From Pedomonas sp051304405 (lineage in GTDB: Bacteria; Pseudomonadota; Alphaproteobacteria; Sphingomonadales; Sphingomonadaceae), in NCBI RefSeq assembly GCF_051304405.1, contig NZ_JBPPGG010000008.1, positions 1-64,000 of the forward strand: DNA of 64,000 bases, written 5' to 3'. Shown one piece after another: positions 1-12,876 of this stretch (positions are counted from its first letter, which is position 1; every line of letters begins with the position of its first letter). The translations under genes and the position numbers were made by a program. The notes under the pieces are model-generated. The model saw nothing but the letters and a program-made list of their open reading frames with translations. It was not told the DNA's origin and searched no databases.

Positions 1-191
1 TGCTCTTTCTCATTGTTGTTTTTTTGGAAGGGACATGTGGGCGGCGATGCTCACGGTCTTGCAGTCCGTCGGGCTGCGGATACGTGATTTATTGCCTCTT
101 TACATGTCCTGCATAAGCAGTGACGTGCAGGAGGCCTCAAGTTCGGCCTGTTTGTCTGGCGTATTCCCGCTGGACGGATGGGTTGGATGTT
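1..191 (+). promoter_or_regulatory. Upstream leader of the rRNA operon
   Basis: This stretch precedes the 16S gene and holds no convincing coding sequence. It should contain the leader and antitermination signals of the rRNA operon, and possibly the promoter, but I could not assign confident -35 and -10 boxes. The call rests on position only. Confidence 0.4.
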
Positions 192-1687
<1,496 letters not shown>

Positions 1688-1803
1688 GAGCCTTCAGGCG
1701 CTTTGGTGCCTTTTGGTTCTTCCCGAGACACACATCGCCGCCCTCCTGTCCCTTCCTCCTGGAATTAGCCTGAGCGGGTCCTTGTTTTTGCGGGTTCGCG
1801 AAG

Positions 1804-1880
<77 letters not shown>

Positions 1881-1909
1881 CGACTGGGGTGCTGCCTGAG
1901 TTGCGTTGT

Positions 1910-1985
1910 GGGGCCTTAGCTCAGCTGGGAGAGCGGTAGCTTTGCAAGCTTCAGGTCGTCGGTTCGATCCCGACAGGCTCCACCA
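1910..1985 (+). tRNA. tRNA-Ala (TGC anticodon)
   Basis: A 76-base cloverleaf follows tRNA-Ile in the spacer. The acceptor strands GGGGCCT and AGGCTCC pair with one G-T. The anticodon loop is TTTGCAA, the T arm has GGTTCGATCC, and CCA is encoded. The anticodon stem (GTAGC against GCTTC) carries one T-T mismatch. Confidence 0.96.
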
Positions 1986-2327
1986 TCTTCCATTCTTCGG
2001 CTTCCATTCTTCGGATTGTCTCTTTTGCGAGGCTCTCAGGCTCTGGCCTGGTGCGGCCCGGAAGAAACGAAGGGAGCGCGAGGGTGTCTTGGTTTTGTTC
2101 GCCTCCGCGAACGGGGACCCTCGCAAGAAAAGGTTCCAGGAGAGAAGACATACGGTTTGAGGCTGTCCTGTATTGGACGGTCTCGGTTCTTTGACATTGT
2201 GAATGGGTTAATATTGACGAGCGGCGCATTGCGTCTGTCCGGCATTTTTGCTGGTCGGGGCGATGCGTGGCTGAGCACACAGTGCCGATGGCGGCGTTCA
2301 GCGTTGCCGTTGGTGGTGTGGCAATCT
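1986..2327 (+). other. Spacer between tRNA-Ala and 23S
   Basis: This is the transcribed spacer of the rRNA operon. I see no gene in it. The last dozen bases (CTCAAGCGTGAG) are complementary to the sequence at about 5109-5119, forming the base of the 23S processing stem. Confidence 0.7.
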
Positions 2328-5119
<2,792 letters not shown>

Positions 5120-5232
5120 ATTCCCACCACCAACGCCAGCGCTGGAACATCCAGCCTCGGCAAAACCCTCAGCCAACCCCTCGTCAATCGCTTCCCCCCG
5201 CACACAGGGGAAAGCGCCCAAGCCTTCTCCTC

Positions 5233-5350
5233 AGCCTGGTGGCCATAGCGCCTGTGCCCCACCCGATCCCATCTCGAACTCGGCCGTGAAACCAGGCAGC
5301 GCCCATGGTACTGACGCTCAAGCGTCGGGAGAGTCGGTCGCCGCCAGGCT
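5233..5350 (+). rRNA. 5S ribosomal RNA
   Basis: An approximately 118-base 5S gene begins AGCCTGGTGGCCATAGCG, has the conserved CCCGATCCCATCTCGAACTC core, and ends CGCCAGGCT, which pairs with the 5' end. It lies about 113 bases after 23S and upstream of tRNA-fMet. Confidence 0.95.
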
Positions 5351-5448
5351 CAGAAGAAGGCTTGAAACAAAAAACCCAGTCACAATGCCAACCGAACCAG
5401 CTGTTCAGCCCTGCTCCCAGGGCGCGCTTCCTACAGCCAACAGTTCGA

Positions 5449-5525
<77 letters not shown>

Positions 5526-5532
5526 AAACGAT

Positions 5533-5559
5533 AAAAGCCAGCCCCAAGGGCTGGCTTTT
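5533..5559 (+). terminator. rRNA operon terminator
   Basis: A perfect 12-bp inverted repeat, AAAAGCCAGCCC and GGGCTGGCTTTT with a CAA loop, lies 7 bases after tRNA-fMet. It ends in T-rich sequence, then GGCGTTTTT. It fits a strong intrinsic terminator. Confidence 0.9.
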
Positions 5560-5624
5560 GGCGTTTTTGGGCGTGAGGGCTCGGTGAATGAGCCGACCGG
5601 TTCGGACCAAGGCGCGTCAGCGCC

Positions 5625-5671
5625 GAAGGTCAACGCGAGCAAAGCGAGCGGTAAATCCGGCCCCCGCAACC
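5625..5671 (+). repeat. Partial copy of the tRNA-fMet 3' half
   Basis: The 19 bases at 5653-5671 are identical to tRNA-fMet 5506-5524. Upstream, GAAGGTC (5625-5631) also matches tRNA-fMet 5491-5497. Between the two matches the copy carries about 20 extra bases containing the inverted-repeat-like CGCGAGCAAAGCGAGCG. This looks like a residual attachment site, or a tRNA fragment left by an integration or excision next to the CRISPR locus. No integrase gene is visible in the window. Confidence 0.6.
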
Positions 5672-5790
5672 CAACGAAATTGATCGGCAACCCCGACCGT
5701 ACGCGTAGCCTCTGCCCCTGAGTCCCTGAAAACCTATTTACGGGATTGTGGGCTGGCCGGGCGTGATACATGGCGGCGGGTTGATTTAAT
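5672..5790. other. Short non-coding stretch before the IS remnant
   Basis: I see no gene, RNA or clear repeat here. It lies between the tRNA-fMet fragment and the transposase remnant and is probably decayed mobile-element or flank sequence. Confidence 0.4.
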
Positions 5791-6165
5791 GTGCGATATC
5801 TTCCGCTGGTAGCTGATACTTCCGTGTCAGCCTTAAAGGTGGCCGAGAACTGACAGCCCTGACCAGCTTGCGCGGCAAGCCACAGACAACGACCGGCGAT
5901 AACGGCGCGAAACTGAGTTCCCCAACCATATTGCGCTGATCACCGGAACAGCAGGTGCCCTTGCAAGACATCGCGCTGGGAAGGCCCATGCAGATTGCCG
6001 TAATTGAAAGCTTCAATGGGTGTCTGCGGAGCGAAATCTCAACCAACCAAGCACGTACATCTCGCTCAGCCATGCCTGGGGCGTCCTTGCCCGGTGGCAG
6101 CGCGATTGCAACATGTTCGGGTTCGCTCAAAACGAGATGGTCGCATCGCCGCCCAGATGCACAGG
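5791..6165 (+). pseudogene. Decayed IS3-family transposase (orfB) fragment
   Basis: Three frames joined together give the C-terminal half of an IS3-type integrase-core transposase. From 5791 one frame reads RYLPLVADTSVSALKVA. A second, from about 5873, reads RGKPQTTTGDNGAKLSSPTI, and a later stretch reads GRPMQIAVIESFNGCLRSE. From about 6070 another frame reads LSHAWGVLARWQRDCN. These match, in order, the family segments ending in LVADTSLSGLRVARELD, the DNG catalytic Asp region, the catalytic-Glu ESFNGRLRDE block and the SHARxxLxxWRxDYN block. At least two frameshifts and in-frame stops make it non-functional. No terminal inverted repeats were identified. The stretch 6166-6274 up to cas3 has no other gene. 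Confidence 0.7.
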
Positions 6166-6274
6166 CCGATGGCTTTGGGGGGTATGCCCCCGAGCCCGTT
6201 GTCATTCAATCAAACATTCAGCAAGAAAGGCCCAGACTCTGCTCCTAAGTCGGTAGCTGTCAGGGGGTTCGGGC

Positions 6275-8620
6275 ATGGCATTCTCGAGACTTTTTGCCCA
6301 TTCCGTGGCGGATCAACCCGAGTGTCACTGGGAGCCTCTCAGCGCTCATCTCAAAGCTGTCGGAGCGCTGGCCGCGGAATTTGCCTCCCATTTTGGCGCC
6401 GGGCAGTTCGCAGGAGCCATGGGCCTTCTGCACGACATCGGGAAATGCTCTGCAGCCTACCAACGCTACATCCGCCAACCCCAAGACGGGCCGTTGAAAG
6501 GTCCGGATCATAGCACCGCCGGCGCAAAGGAGGCCTGCGCGGCCTATGGCAAGTTGTTTGGTCGGTTACTGGCGTTCGGCATTGCCGGGCACCATTCGGG
6601 GCTGATGGACGGCATCAAACTCAATGAGCGACTGGCCAAGGCGGTAGAGGATTATTCAGGCTGGACAACGGAAGCCGGACCTCTGCCAGACCTCGCCGGG
6701 TTAGAAGACGAACAGCGCCAGATCATGGGCAATGGCATTCACCCGACCTTTTCGGGTGCCTTCTTCGTTCGCATGCTCTTCTCTTGCCTGGTGGACGCAG
6801 ATTTCATCGCAACAGAGCGTTTCTATGATCGTGCGCACGGCAAGGCTCCGTCAGAGCGCGGCGGTGTTCTGCGGCAAGAGCATCTCGATAAGATCCGAAG
6901 GTTCCTGGCCAGCCATCGGCGTGAAGATACGCCGGTCAATGTCCTGCGCTCGCAAATCCTCGACCATGCCAATGCGCAGGCTGCCCAGCCGCCCGGCCTG
7001 TTCACGCTCACCGTGCCGACGGGCGGGGGGAAGACACTGACATCGCTGAGCTTCGCTGCTGAACATGCACTCGCACACGGCCTGCGTCGCATCGTCTATG
7101 TGATCCCCTTCACCTCGATCATCGAGCAGACGGCGGCGGTGTTTCGCGACGACGTGGGGCTCGGGGACGCCGTGCTCGAGCATCATTCGAGCTTCGATCC
7201 CGAAGGACGCGAGCCGGCCAGCGGCAATGACACGGAAAGGGAGGGGGCAGCCGGACTCGCCAAGCTGCGCCGGGACACCGAGAACTGGGACGCGCCGATT
7301 GTGGTCACCACCGCAGTACAGTTCTTCGAAAGCCTTTTCGCGGCGCGCACAAGCAAGGCGCGCAAGCTGCACAATCTTGCGCGCAGCGTGATCGTGCTCG
7401 ACGAGGCGCAGTCCATCCCTGTCCACCTGCTGCGCCCCTGCATGGCGGCAATCGACGAACTGGCGCGCAATTACGGCGCGAGCGTGGTTCTCTGCACAGC
7501 AACACAGCCCGCGCTGCGTGTGTGGGATGAGGCGCTGCCGAAGCCGCGGAATGGAAAGTGTGAGGGCCTGGACATTCCCGATCACCGGGAACTCGCGCCG
7601 GATCCGGCGGGACTTTATGAAAAGCTCAGGCGCGTGCGGGTGGAATGGCTGCGTGAACCGGTGAGTGACGAAGCTGTGAGCGCGCGCTTCGCCACGCAGC
7701 CGCAGATGCTATGCATCGTCAACAGCCGTGCTCACGCGCGCGAACTGTATGGACTGTTGCGTGAGCAAGGCCAGGAAGGCGCAGCGCACCTGACGACATT
7801 GATGTGCGCGCGGCATCGGCGGGAAGTGTTGGCGCGACTGCGCGAAGACCTGAAGAAGGGGCGGCCGGTCCGGCTTGTTGCCACCAGCCTGATCGAGGCG
7901 GGTGTGGACATCTCCTTCCCCGAAGTCTGGCGCGCCGTAAGCGGACTTGCGAGCATTGCGCAGGCGGCGGGGCGCTGCAACCGCAACGGCGAACTGGGAC
8001 CGCTGGGCGAGGCGCTGGGCAGAACCGTCGTGTTCGAGCCAGCCGGGCGCAGAACGCCCGATGCCATAAAACCATTCTACCAGGCCGCGCGAGAGGTGTT
8101 GAAGCGCAACGATGACCCGCTCGCTCTGGAGGCGGTGCGGGAATACTATCGCTGGCTCTACTGGGCGCAGGGCTATGAAGCCCTCGACCGCGCACATCTG
8201 GCCCCCGGCGAGACGCTCGAGATCATGCGCGCGATCATGGAGACGACGAGGAGCCTGACTTTCCCCTTCGCGACGATTGCCCGCGCCTTCCGCCTCATTG
8301 ACGAGGTGATGGACCCGATCATCGTGCCCTTCGATGACGCGGCCCGCAAGGCCATCGACGAGCTGCGATTTGCCGAATTCCCGCCAGCGGGCGTGCAGCG
8401 CAGGCTGCAACAGTATGTCGTGCCTGTGCCGGCAAAGCTGCGGGCGGACTGGCTGGCGAAGGGCGTGGTGGAGGCGATCAGGCCTGACGATTACGGGGAT
8501 CGCTTTGTTGTGCTGACCGAGGAGCGGCCGGGTGAACTTCCGCCGCTGTATGACCTGAATGCCGGTCTGCAAATCGATGGTGACCCGGCGATCAGATCGT
8601 CGGAAGACAACATTTTCTAG
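6275..8620 (+). CDS. cas3: CRISPR-associated helicase/nuclease Cas3 (type I-C)
   Basis: This 781-residue protein is the nuclease-helicase that Cascade recruits to degrade target DNA. The N-terminal HD nuclease is visible as His25, LLHDIGK (His53-Asp54), DHS (His79) and a GHHSG motif near 106. The helicase follows with Walker A VPTGGGKT near residue 248 and a DEAQ box near 375. LIEAGVDISFP near 545 and the QAAGRCNRNG motif near 570 are the late helicase motifs. The start at 6275 has a G-rich ribosome site (CAGGGGG) just upstream. It is the first gene of a complete I-C operon. The 163-base gap before cas5 is the largest in the operon. Confidence 0.95.
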   Translation: MAFSRLFAHSVADQPECHWEPLSAHLKAVGALAAEFASHFGAGQFAGAMGLLHDIGKCSAAYQRYIRQPQDGPLKGPDHSTAGAKEACAAYGKLFGRLLAFGIAGHHSGLMDGIKLNERLAKAVEDYSGWTTEAGPLPDLAGLEDEQRQIMGNGIHPTFSGAFFVRMLFSCLVDADFIATERFYDRAHGKAPSERGGVLRQEHLDKIRRFLASHRREDTPVNVLRSQILDHANAQAAQPPGLFTLTVPTGGGKTLTSLSFAAEHALAHGLRRIVYVIPFTSIIEQTAAVFRDDVGLGDAVLEHHSSFDPEGREPASGNDTEREGAAGLAKLRRDTENWDAPIVVTTAVQFFESLFAARTSKARKLHNLARSVIVLDEAQSIPVHLLRPCMAAIDELARNYGASVVLCTATQPALRVWDEALPKPRNGKCEGLDIPDHRELAPDPAGLYEKLRRVRVEWLREPVSDEAVSARFATQPQMLCIVNSRAHARELYGLLREQGQEGAAHLTTLMCARHRREVLARLREDLKKGRPVRLVATSLIEAGVDISFPEVWRAVSGLASIAQAAGRCNRNGELGPLGEALGRTVVFEPAGRRTPDAIKPFYQAAREVLKRNDDPLALEAVREYYRWLYWAQGYEALDRAHLAPGETLEIMRAIMETTRSLTFPFATIARAFRLIDEVMDPIIVPFDDAARKAIDELRFAEFPPAGVQRRLQQYVVPVPAKLRADWLAKGVVEAIRPDDYGDRFVVLTEERPGELPPLYDLNAGLQIDGDPAIRSSEDNIF

Positions 8621-8783
8621 GGTCAGTGTTGTTATGGTTTCCAGCTCCCCCCTCGATTGGCTGTGCGCCTCGGTTTGTTGCGCAATGATGTCGCGCATGC
8701 AATGCGAGGCATTGCCAAAAGTCATAACACTATCGTACCATTCAGTTGCCTCTGGATGGTGAGGTGTCGATATCGGGGGGGTA

Positions 8784-9455
8784 ATGTCTGTCAGGCTGCA
8801 CGTCTGGGGGGACCGTGCCTGCTTCACGCGTCCGGAGATGAAGGTCGAGCGCGTCAGCTATGACGTCATGACGCCGTCAGCGGCGCGCGGCATTCTCGAG
8901 GCCATTCACTGGAAGCCGGCGATCCGCTGGCATGTCGATCGCATCCATGTGCTGCGTCCGATCCGGTTCCAGTCGTTGCGGCGCAATGAAGTAGGGGCCA
9001 AGGCGAGCGCAGCCAACGCACGCAGCGCCATGAATCTCGGAACGACCGAGGGTCTGGGCATCCTCGTCGACGAGGAACGCCAGCAGCGCGCGGCACTGGT
9101 GCTGGTCGATGTCGCCTATGTGATCGAGGCACACTTCACGATGACCGACAGGGCGGGACCGGAAGACACGCCTGCCAAGCATATTGCGATGTTCAACCGC
9201 CGCGCCCAGCAGGGCCAGTGCTTCCACCGCCCTTGCCTCGGCACACGCGAATTCGCTGCCGAGTTCGAACTGCTGGGGCCGGACGACCCGCTTCCGGTCT
9301 ATGACCCGCCGCTGACCGAACGCGATCGTGATTTGGGCTGGATGCTGCACGATATTGACTTTGCCCGCGGCAATGAATCGCGCTTTTTCCGCGCGCAAAT
9401 GGTGGACGGCGTGATTGAGGTCCCCCCCTTCCATGCGGAGGAGGTGGTGCGGTGA
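8784..9455 (+). CDS. cas5c: Type I-C Cascade subunit Cas5c
   Basis: This is a 223-residue Cas5-family RAMP protein. In subtype I-C, Cas5 also acts as the pre-crRNA endonuclease that replaces Cas6, and no cas6 gene is present here. The N-terminal strand VRLHVWGDRACFTRPEMKVE followed by YDVMTPSAARGILEAIHW is the typical I-C Cas5 beginning. The start ATG lies 4 bases after a run of seven G. The end overlaps cas8c by four bases (GTGA), which indicates translational coupling. Confidence 0.93.
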   Translation: MSVRLHVWGDRACFTRPEMKVERVSYDVMTPSAARGILEAIHWKPAIRWHVDRIHVLRPIRFQSLRRNEVGAKASAANARSAMNLGTTEGLGILVDEERQQRAALVLVDVAYVIEAHFTMTDRAGPEDTPAKHIAMFNRRAQQGQCFHRPCLGTREFAAEFELLGPDDPLPVYDPPLTERDRDLGWMLHDIDFARGNESRFFRAQMVDGVIEVPPFHAEEVVR

Positions 9456-11269
9456 CCATTCTGCAGGCGCTGGAACGCCACTATCACCGCCTGGCCGAGC
9501 GCGGCGAGGTCTCCTCGCCGGGGTGGAGCCGGGAAAAGTTCGGCTTTTGCGTGGTCTTGAGCCGCGATGGCGAGCCTGTATGGATCGAAGACATTCGTGC
9601 GCCTTCAGGCAAGAAGCGGAAACCCACGGATTACCCGGTGCCGGCTGCCGTTAAGCGCACGGTGGGCATTGTTTCCAACTTCCTCTGGGACAAGACGTCC
9701 TATGCGCTGGGACGTACTGCAGGTAAGGGCCAGCGTACGGCCCAGGAGCACGCAGCTTTTCGCGAAATGCATCTGACGCGGCTCGCTGATGAGACCGACG
9801 AGGGCTTGATCGCGCTGCGTCTGTTCCTCGAAAAGTGGCAGCCGGACAGGCTGGAGTCAGTGCCCGGTTTTGTGCCGGAGATGCTCGATGCCAATGTGAT
9901 GTTCCGCCTCGACGGGGAACGGCAACGTATTCACGAACGCCCTGCTGCGCGCGCGCTTGTTGAAATGGCGGGTGGCGGGAATGAAGAGGGCGAAGACATT
10001 TTTTGCCTTGTCACGGGTGAGCGAGGGCCGGTCGAGCGTCTGCATCCATCGATCAAGGGTGTCGAAGGTGCGCAGTCTTCTGGCGCAGCGTTGGTCTCGT
10101 TCAATCTCGACGCCTTCACTTCGCTGGGCAAGACGCAAGGTGCCAACGCGCCGACCTCGAAGGGAGCGGCATTCCGTTACGGTACCACACTCAACTACCT
10201 GCTGACGCGCGGCGGACCGAACCGTCTGCCGCGCCCGGTCGGCGATGCGACCGTCGTGTTTTGGGCCGAGGCCGGCGATGGCCAGGCCGATGCATTGTTC
10301 GCCAACTGGCTTGGTGGAGATACGGCCGATGACGACGCCAGCGAAACGCGCAAGTTGCGCGAGCAAATGCAGGCGGTTGCCCGCGGCAAACGGATTTCGG
10401 ATGTTCTGCCCGAGATCGAACCCGATACGCGTTTCCACGTCCTCGGCCTGTCGCCGAACGCTGCGCGTCTTTCCGTGCGTTTCTGGCTGAGTGACACGAT
10501 CGATGCCTTCGCGCATCGCCTTGCCCGCCATCACGAAGACCTGCGCATCGAACCCGCGCCGCTGAAGTGGGGCGCAGCGCCTTCGATCAACCGGCTTCTC
10601 GTCAACACCACGGCGCTCCAGCGCGACTTCAAGAACATCCCGCCGCTGCTTGCCGGGGAGGTGATGCGCGCGGTGCTGAGCGGCACACGCTATCCGCAGA
10701 GCTTCCTGTCTGCAGTGCTGATCCGCCTGCGTGCCGGCGACAGCCCGGCCACTGGCTGGCACGCTGCCGTCATTCGCGCCGTGCTCGTGCGCCTCAAGCG
10801 CCGCCATCCTGAAATTCCCGAGGAAGGAGAGACTCCGATGAGCCTGAAGAGGGACCACGACAACGTGGGCTACCAACTCGGCCGGCTGTTCGCCGTCTAT
10901 GAACTGGCGCAGCGCGCGGCACTGGGCCGAGTCAATGCAACGATCCGGGACAAGTATTTCGGCGCAGCTTCGGCAACGCCAGCCAGCGTCTTTCCATTGA
11001 TTGTGCGAGGCGGCCAGAACCACCTTGCCAAAGTGCGCAAGGAAAAGCCCGGCTGGGCCAGCCTGATCGAGCGCGAGCTGGAGGAAATTCACAGCCATAT
11101 CGAACCGGTGGCGCCCCGCTCGCTGCCGCGCTCGCTGTCCTTGCAGGACCAGGGTGAGTTCGCCATCGGCTACTACCACCAGCGCGCAGCGAGGCTGTCC
11201 AACGACAAGAATGAAAACCTTGATCCGAAAGAGCTGGAAGACCTGCAAGGCGAAGGGGGCGAAGAATGA
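9452..11269 (+). CDS. cas8c: Type I-C Cascade large subunit Cas8c
   Basis: This 605-residue protein matches the Csd1/Cas8c family in length, operon position and sequence. The features include the N-terminal LERHYHRLAERGEVSSPGWS and VSFNLDAFTSLGKTQGANAP in the middle. In the complex it recognises the PAM and provides the large subunit; an internal start in cas8c is known in this subtype to give the small subunit Cas11c. The start is GTG, inside a four-base overlap with the cas5 stop. The stop overlaps the cas7 ATG. Candidate internal Met codons exist in the C-terminal third (for example at EGETPMSLKRDHDN near residue 462), but I cannot say which, if any, gives Cas11c. Confidence 0.93.
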   Translation: MTILQALERHYHRLAERGEVSSPGWSREKFGFCVVLSRDGEPVWIEDIRAPSGKKRKPTDYPVPAAVKRTVGIVSNFLWDKTSYALGRTAGKGQRTAQEHAAFREMHLTRLADETDEGLIALRLFLEKWQPDRLESVPGFVPEMLDANVMFRLDGERQRIHERPAARALVEMAGGGNEEGEDIFCLVTGERGPVERLHPSIKGVEGAQSSGAALVSFNLDAFTSLGKTQGANAPTSKGAAFRYGTTLNYLLTRGGPNRLPRPVGDATVVFWAEAGDGQADALFANWLGGDTADDDASETRKLREQMQAVARGKRISDVLPEIEPDTRFHVLGLSPNAARLSVRFWLSDTIDAFAHRLARHHEDLRIEPAPLKWGAAPSINRLLVNTTALQRDFKNIPPLLAGEVMRAVLSGTRYPQSFLSAVLIRLRAGDSPATGWHAAVIRAVLVRLKRRHPEIPEEGETPMSLKRDHDNVGYQLGRLFAVYELAQRAALGRVNATIRDKYFGAASATPASVFPLIVRGGQNHLAKVRKEKPGWASLIERELEEIHSHIEPVAPRSLPRSLSLQDQGEFAIGYYHQRAARLSNDKNENLDPKELEDLQGEGGEE

Positions 11270-12201
11270 GCAATCCCGTTACCAACCGCTACGAGTTCGT
11301 CCTGTATTTCGACGTGACGAACGGCAATCCCAACGGCGACCCCGACGCCGGCAACATGCCCCGGCTTGACCCGGAAACGAACCAGGGCCTCGTCTCCGAT
11401 GTCGCGCTGAAGCGCAAGGTGCGCAACTACGTCGCGCTGGCGAAAGGAGATGCTCCGGGTTGTGAAATCTACATGTCCGAGGGCGCGACGCTGAACAATC
11501 TGCACAGGAAGGCCTGGGCCGCGGTGATGCCGGAAGTCACCAAGGACGATGAGTTCAAGAAGCTGCCCAAGGATCAGCAGAAGGCGCGGGAGCTTACTAA
11601 ATGGATGTGTGCCAACTTCTGGGACATCCGCGCTTTCGGGGCGGTAATGTCGACCGGCGTGAACGCCGGACAGGTGCGCGGGCCCGTGCAGTTCACCTTT
11701 GCCCGCTCCGTCGAGCCAATCCTGCCACTGGAAGTGGCGATCACCCGCATGGCCGCGACCACCGAAAAGGACTCCGAGGACAAGGGTGGTCGCACCATGG
11801 GGCGCAAGCATATCGTGCCCTACGGCCTCTACCGCGCGCACGGGTTCGTCTCCGCTCCGCTGGCCAGCCATTCGACCAAGGGGACAGGCTTTTCCGAGGA
11901 TGACCTCGAGCTGCTCTGGGAGGCGCTCGGCAACATGTTCGAACATGACCGGTCAGCAGCTCGCGGCGAGATGGCAACGCGCAAGCTCATCCTGTTCCGC
12001 CACGAAAGCGCGCTGGGCAATGCCCAGGCACAATCGCTGTTCGACCGGGTGAAGACCTGGCGTGTCCATGAAGGCGCGCGTCAACCCGTCGGCAGCCGCG
12101 CCACCGACAACTGGCCGCCGGCACGCCACTGGTCTGACTATGCAGTGACCATCGACCGCGAAGGCCTGCCCGCAGGTGTCGAGGTAATCGAGCGGATTTG
12201 A
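11266..12201 (+). CDS. cas7c: Type I-C Cascade backbone subunit Cas7c
   Basis: This 311-residue Csd2/Cas7 protein polymerises along the crRNA to form the Cascade backbone. The start MSNPVTNRYEFVLYFDVTNGNPNGDPDAGNMPR is diagnostic, since FDVTNGNPNGDPDAGN-type sequences begin most Csd2 proteins. The central GQVRGPVQF and the IVPYGLYRAHGF stretch are also conserved. It overlaps the cas8c stop by four bases (ATGA) and is followed by cas4 after three bases, so all are translated from one transcript. Confidence 0.95.
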   Translation: MSNPVTNRYEFVLYFDVTNGNPNGDPDAGNMPRLDPETNQGLVSDVALKRKVRNYVALAKGDAPGCEIYMSEGATLNNLHRKAWAAVMPEVTKDDEFKKLPKDQQKARELTKWMCANFWDIRAFGAVMSTGVNAGQVRGPVQFTFARSVEPILPLEVAITRMAATTEKDSEDKGGRTMGRKHIVPYGLYRAHGFVSAPLASHSTKGTGFSEDDLELLWEALGNMFEHDRSAARGEMATRKLILFRHESALGNAQAQSLFDRVKTWRVHEGARQPVGSRATDNWPPARHWSDYAVTIDREGLPAGVEVIERI

Positions 12202-12204
12202 GCG

Positions 12205-12852
12205 ATGCTGCAGCCACCACCGGATCCGGACGCCGAAGAGGCACTGGTTCCTGTGTCTGCGCTGCAGCACTATCTCTTCTGTCCGCGCCAGTGTGCACTG
12301 ATCCATGTTGAGGGCATCTGGGCGGAGGACGGTGCCACGGCGGAGGGGCAGTTGTTGCATGCCCGGGTGGACAGCGGCCGGCCTGATCGTCGCGCCGGCA
12401 TCCGGACTGTGCGTGGGCTGACCCTTCGCTCCTTCGCGCTTGGCCTCTCTGGTAAAGCCGACGCAGTCGAGTTTCACGGGGCGACGCCTTATCCGGTCGA
12501 GTACAAGCGCGGTCGGCCCAAGTCGCACCGCGCCGATGAAGTCCAGCTTTGCGCGCAGGCGCTGTGCCTGGAGGAGATGTTCGGCGTGGCGGTGTCCGAA
12601 GGCGCGCTGTTCTACGGCCAGACGCACAGGCGGCAGGTTGTCGCCTTTGACGAGGAACTTCGCGCCTTGACCGCACGGATAGCCACGGAAACACGCAGCA
12701 TGATCATGGCAGGACACACGCCGCCGCCCCGGGCAACGCCCGCCTGCCGGCGCTGCTCGCTCGCCGGGATGTGTCGTCCGCAAAAGCTTGAAAGGCCGCC
12801 GGAAGTCGGCCGTTGGCTGCAACGCCAGCTTATGGCGCTGGAGGACGATTGA
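12205..12852 (+). CDS. cas4: CRISPR adaptation exonuclease Cas4
   Basis: This 215-residue RecB-like nuclease helps Cas1-Cas2 choose and trim PAM-bearing prespacers. Visible features are the N-terminal LQHYLFCPRQCALIH, which carries one iron-sulfur cysteine (and a second in the same stretch), the nuclease core PVEYKRGRPK, the following QLCAQALCLEEMF helix and the C-terminal cysteine cluster CRRCSLAGMC. Together these give the four-cysteine Fe-S site expected of Cas4. It starts three bases after the cas7 stop and belongs to the adaptation part (cas4-cas1-cas2). Confidence 0.93.
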   Translation: MLQPPPDPDAEEALVPVSALQHYLFCPRQCALIHVEGIWAEDGATAEGQLLHARVDSGRPDRRAGIRTVRGLTLRSFALGLSGKADAVEFHGATPYPVEYKRGRPKSHRADEVQLCAQALCLEEMFGVAVSEGALFYGQTHRRQVVAFDEELRALTARIATETRSMIMAGHTPPPRATPACRRCSLAGMCRPQKLERPPEVGRWLQRQLMALEDD

Positions 12853-12876
12853 GCGCCAGTCGCAGGGGACTTCAGA

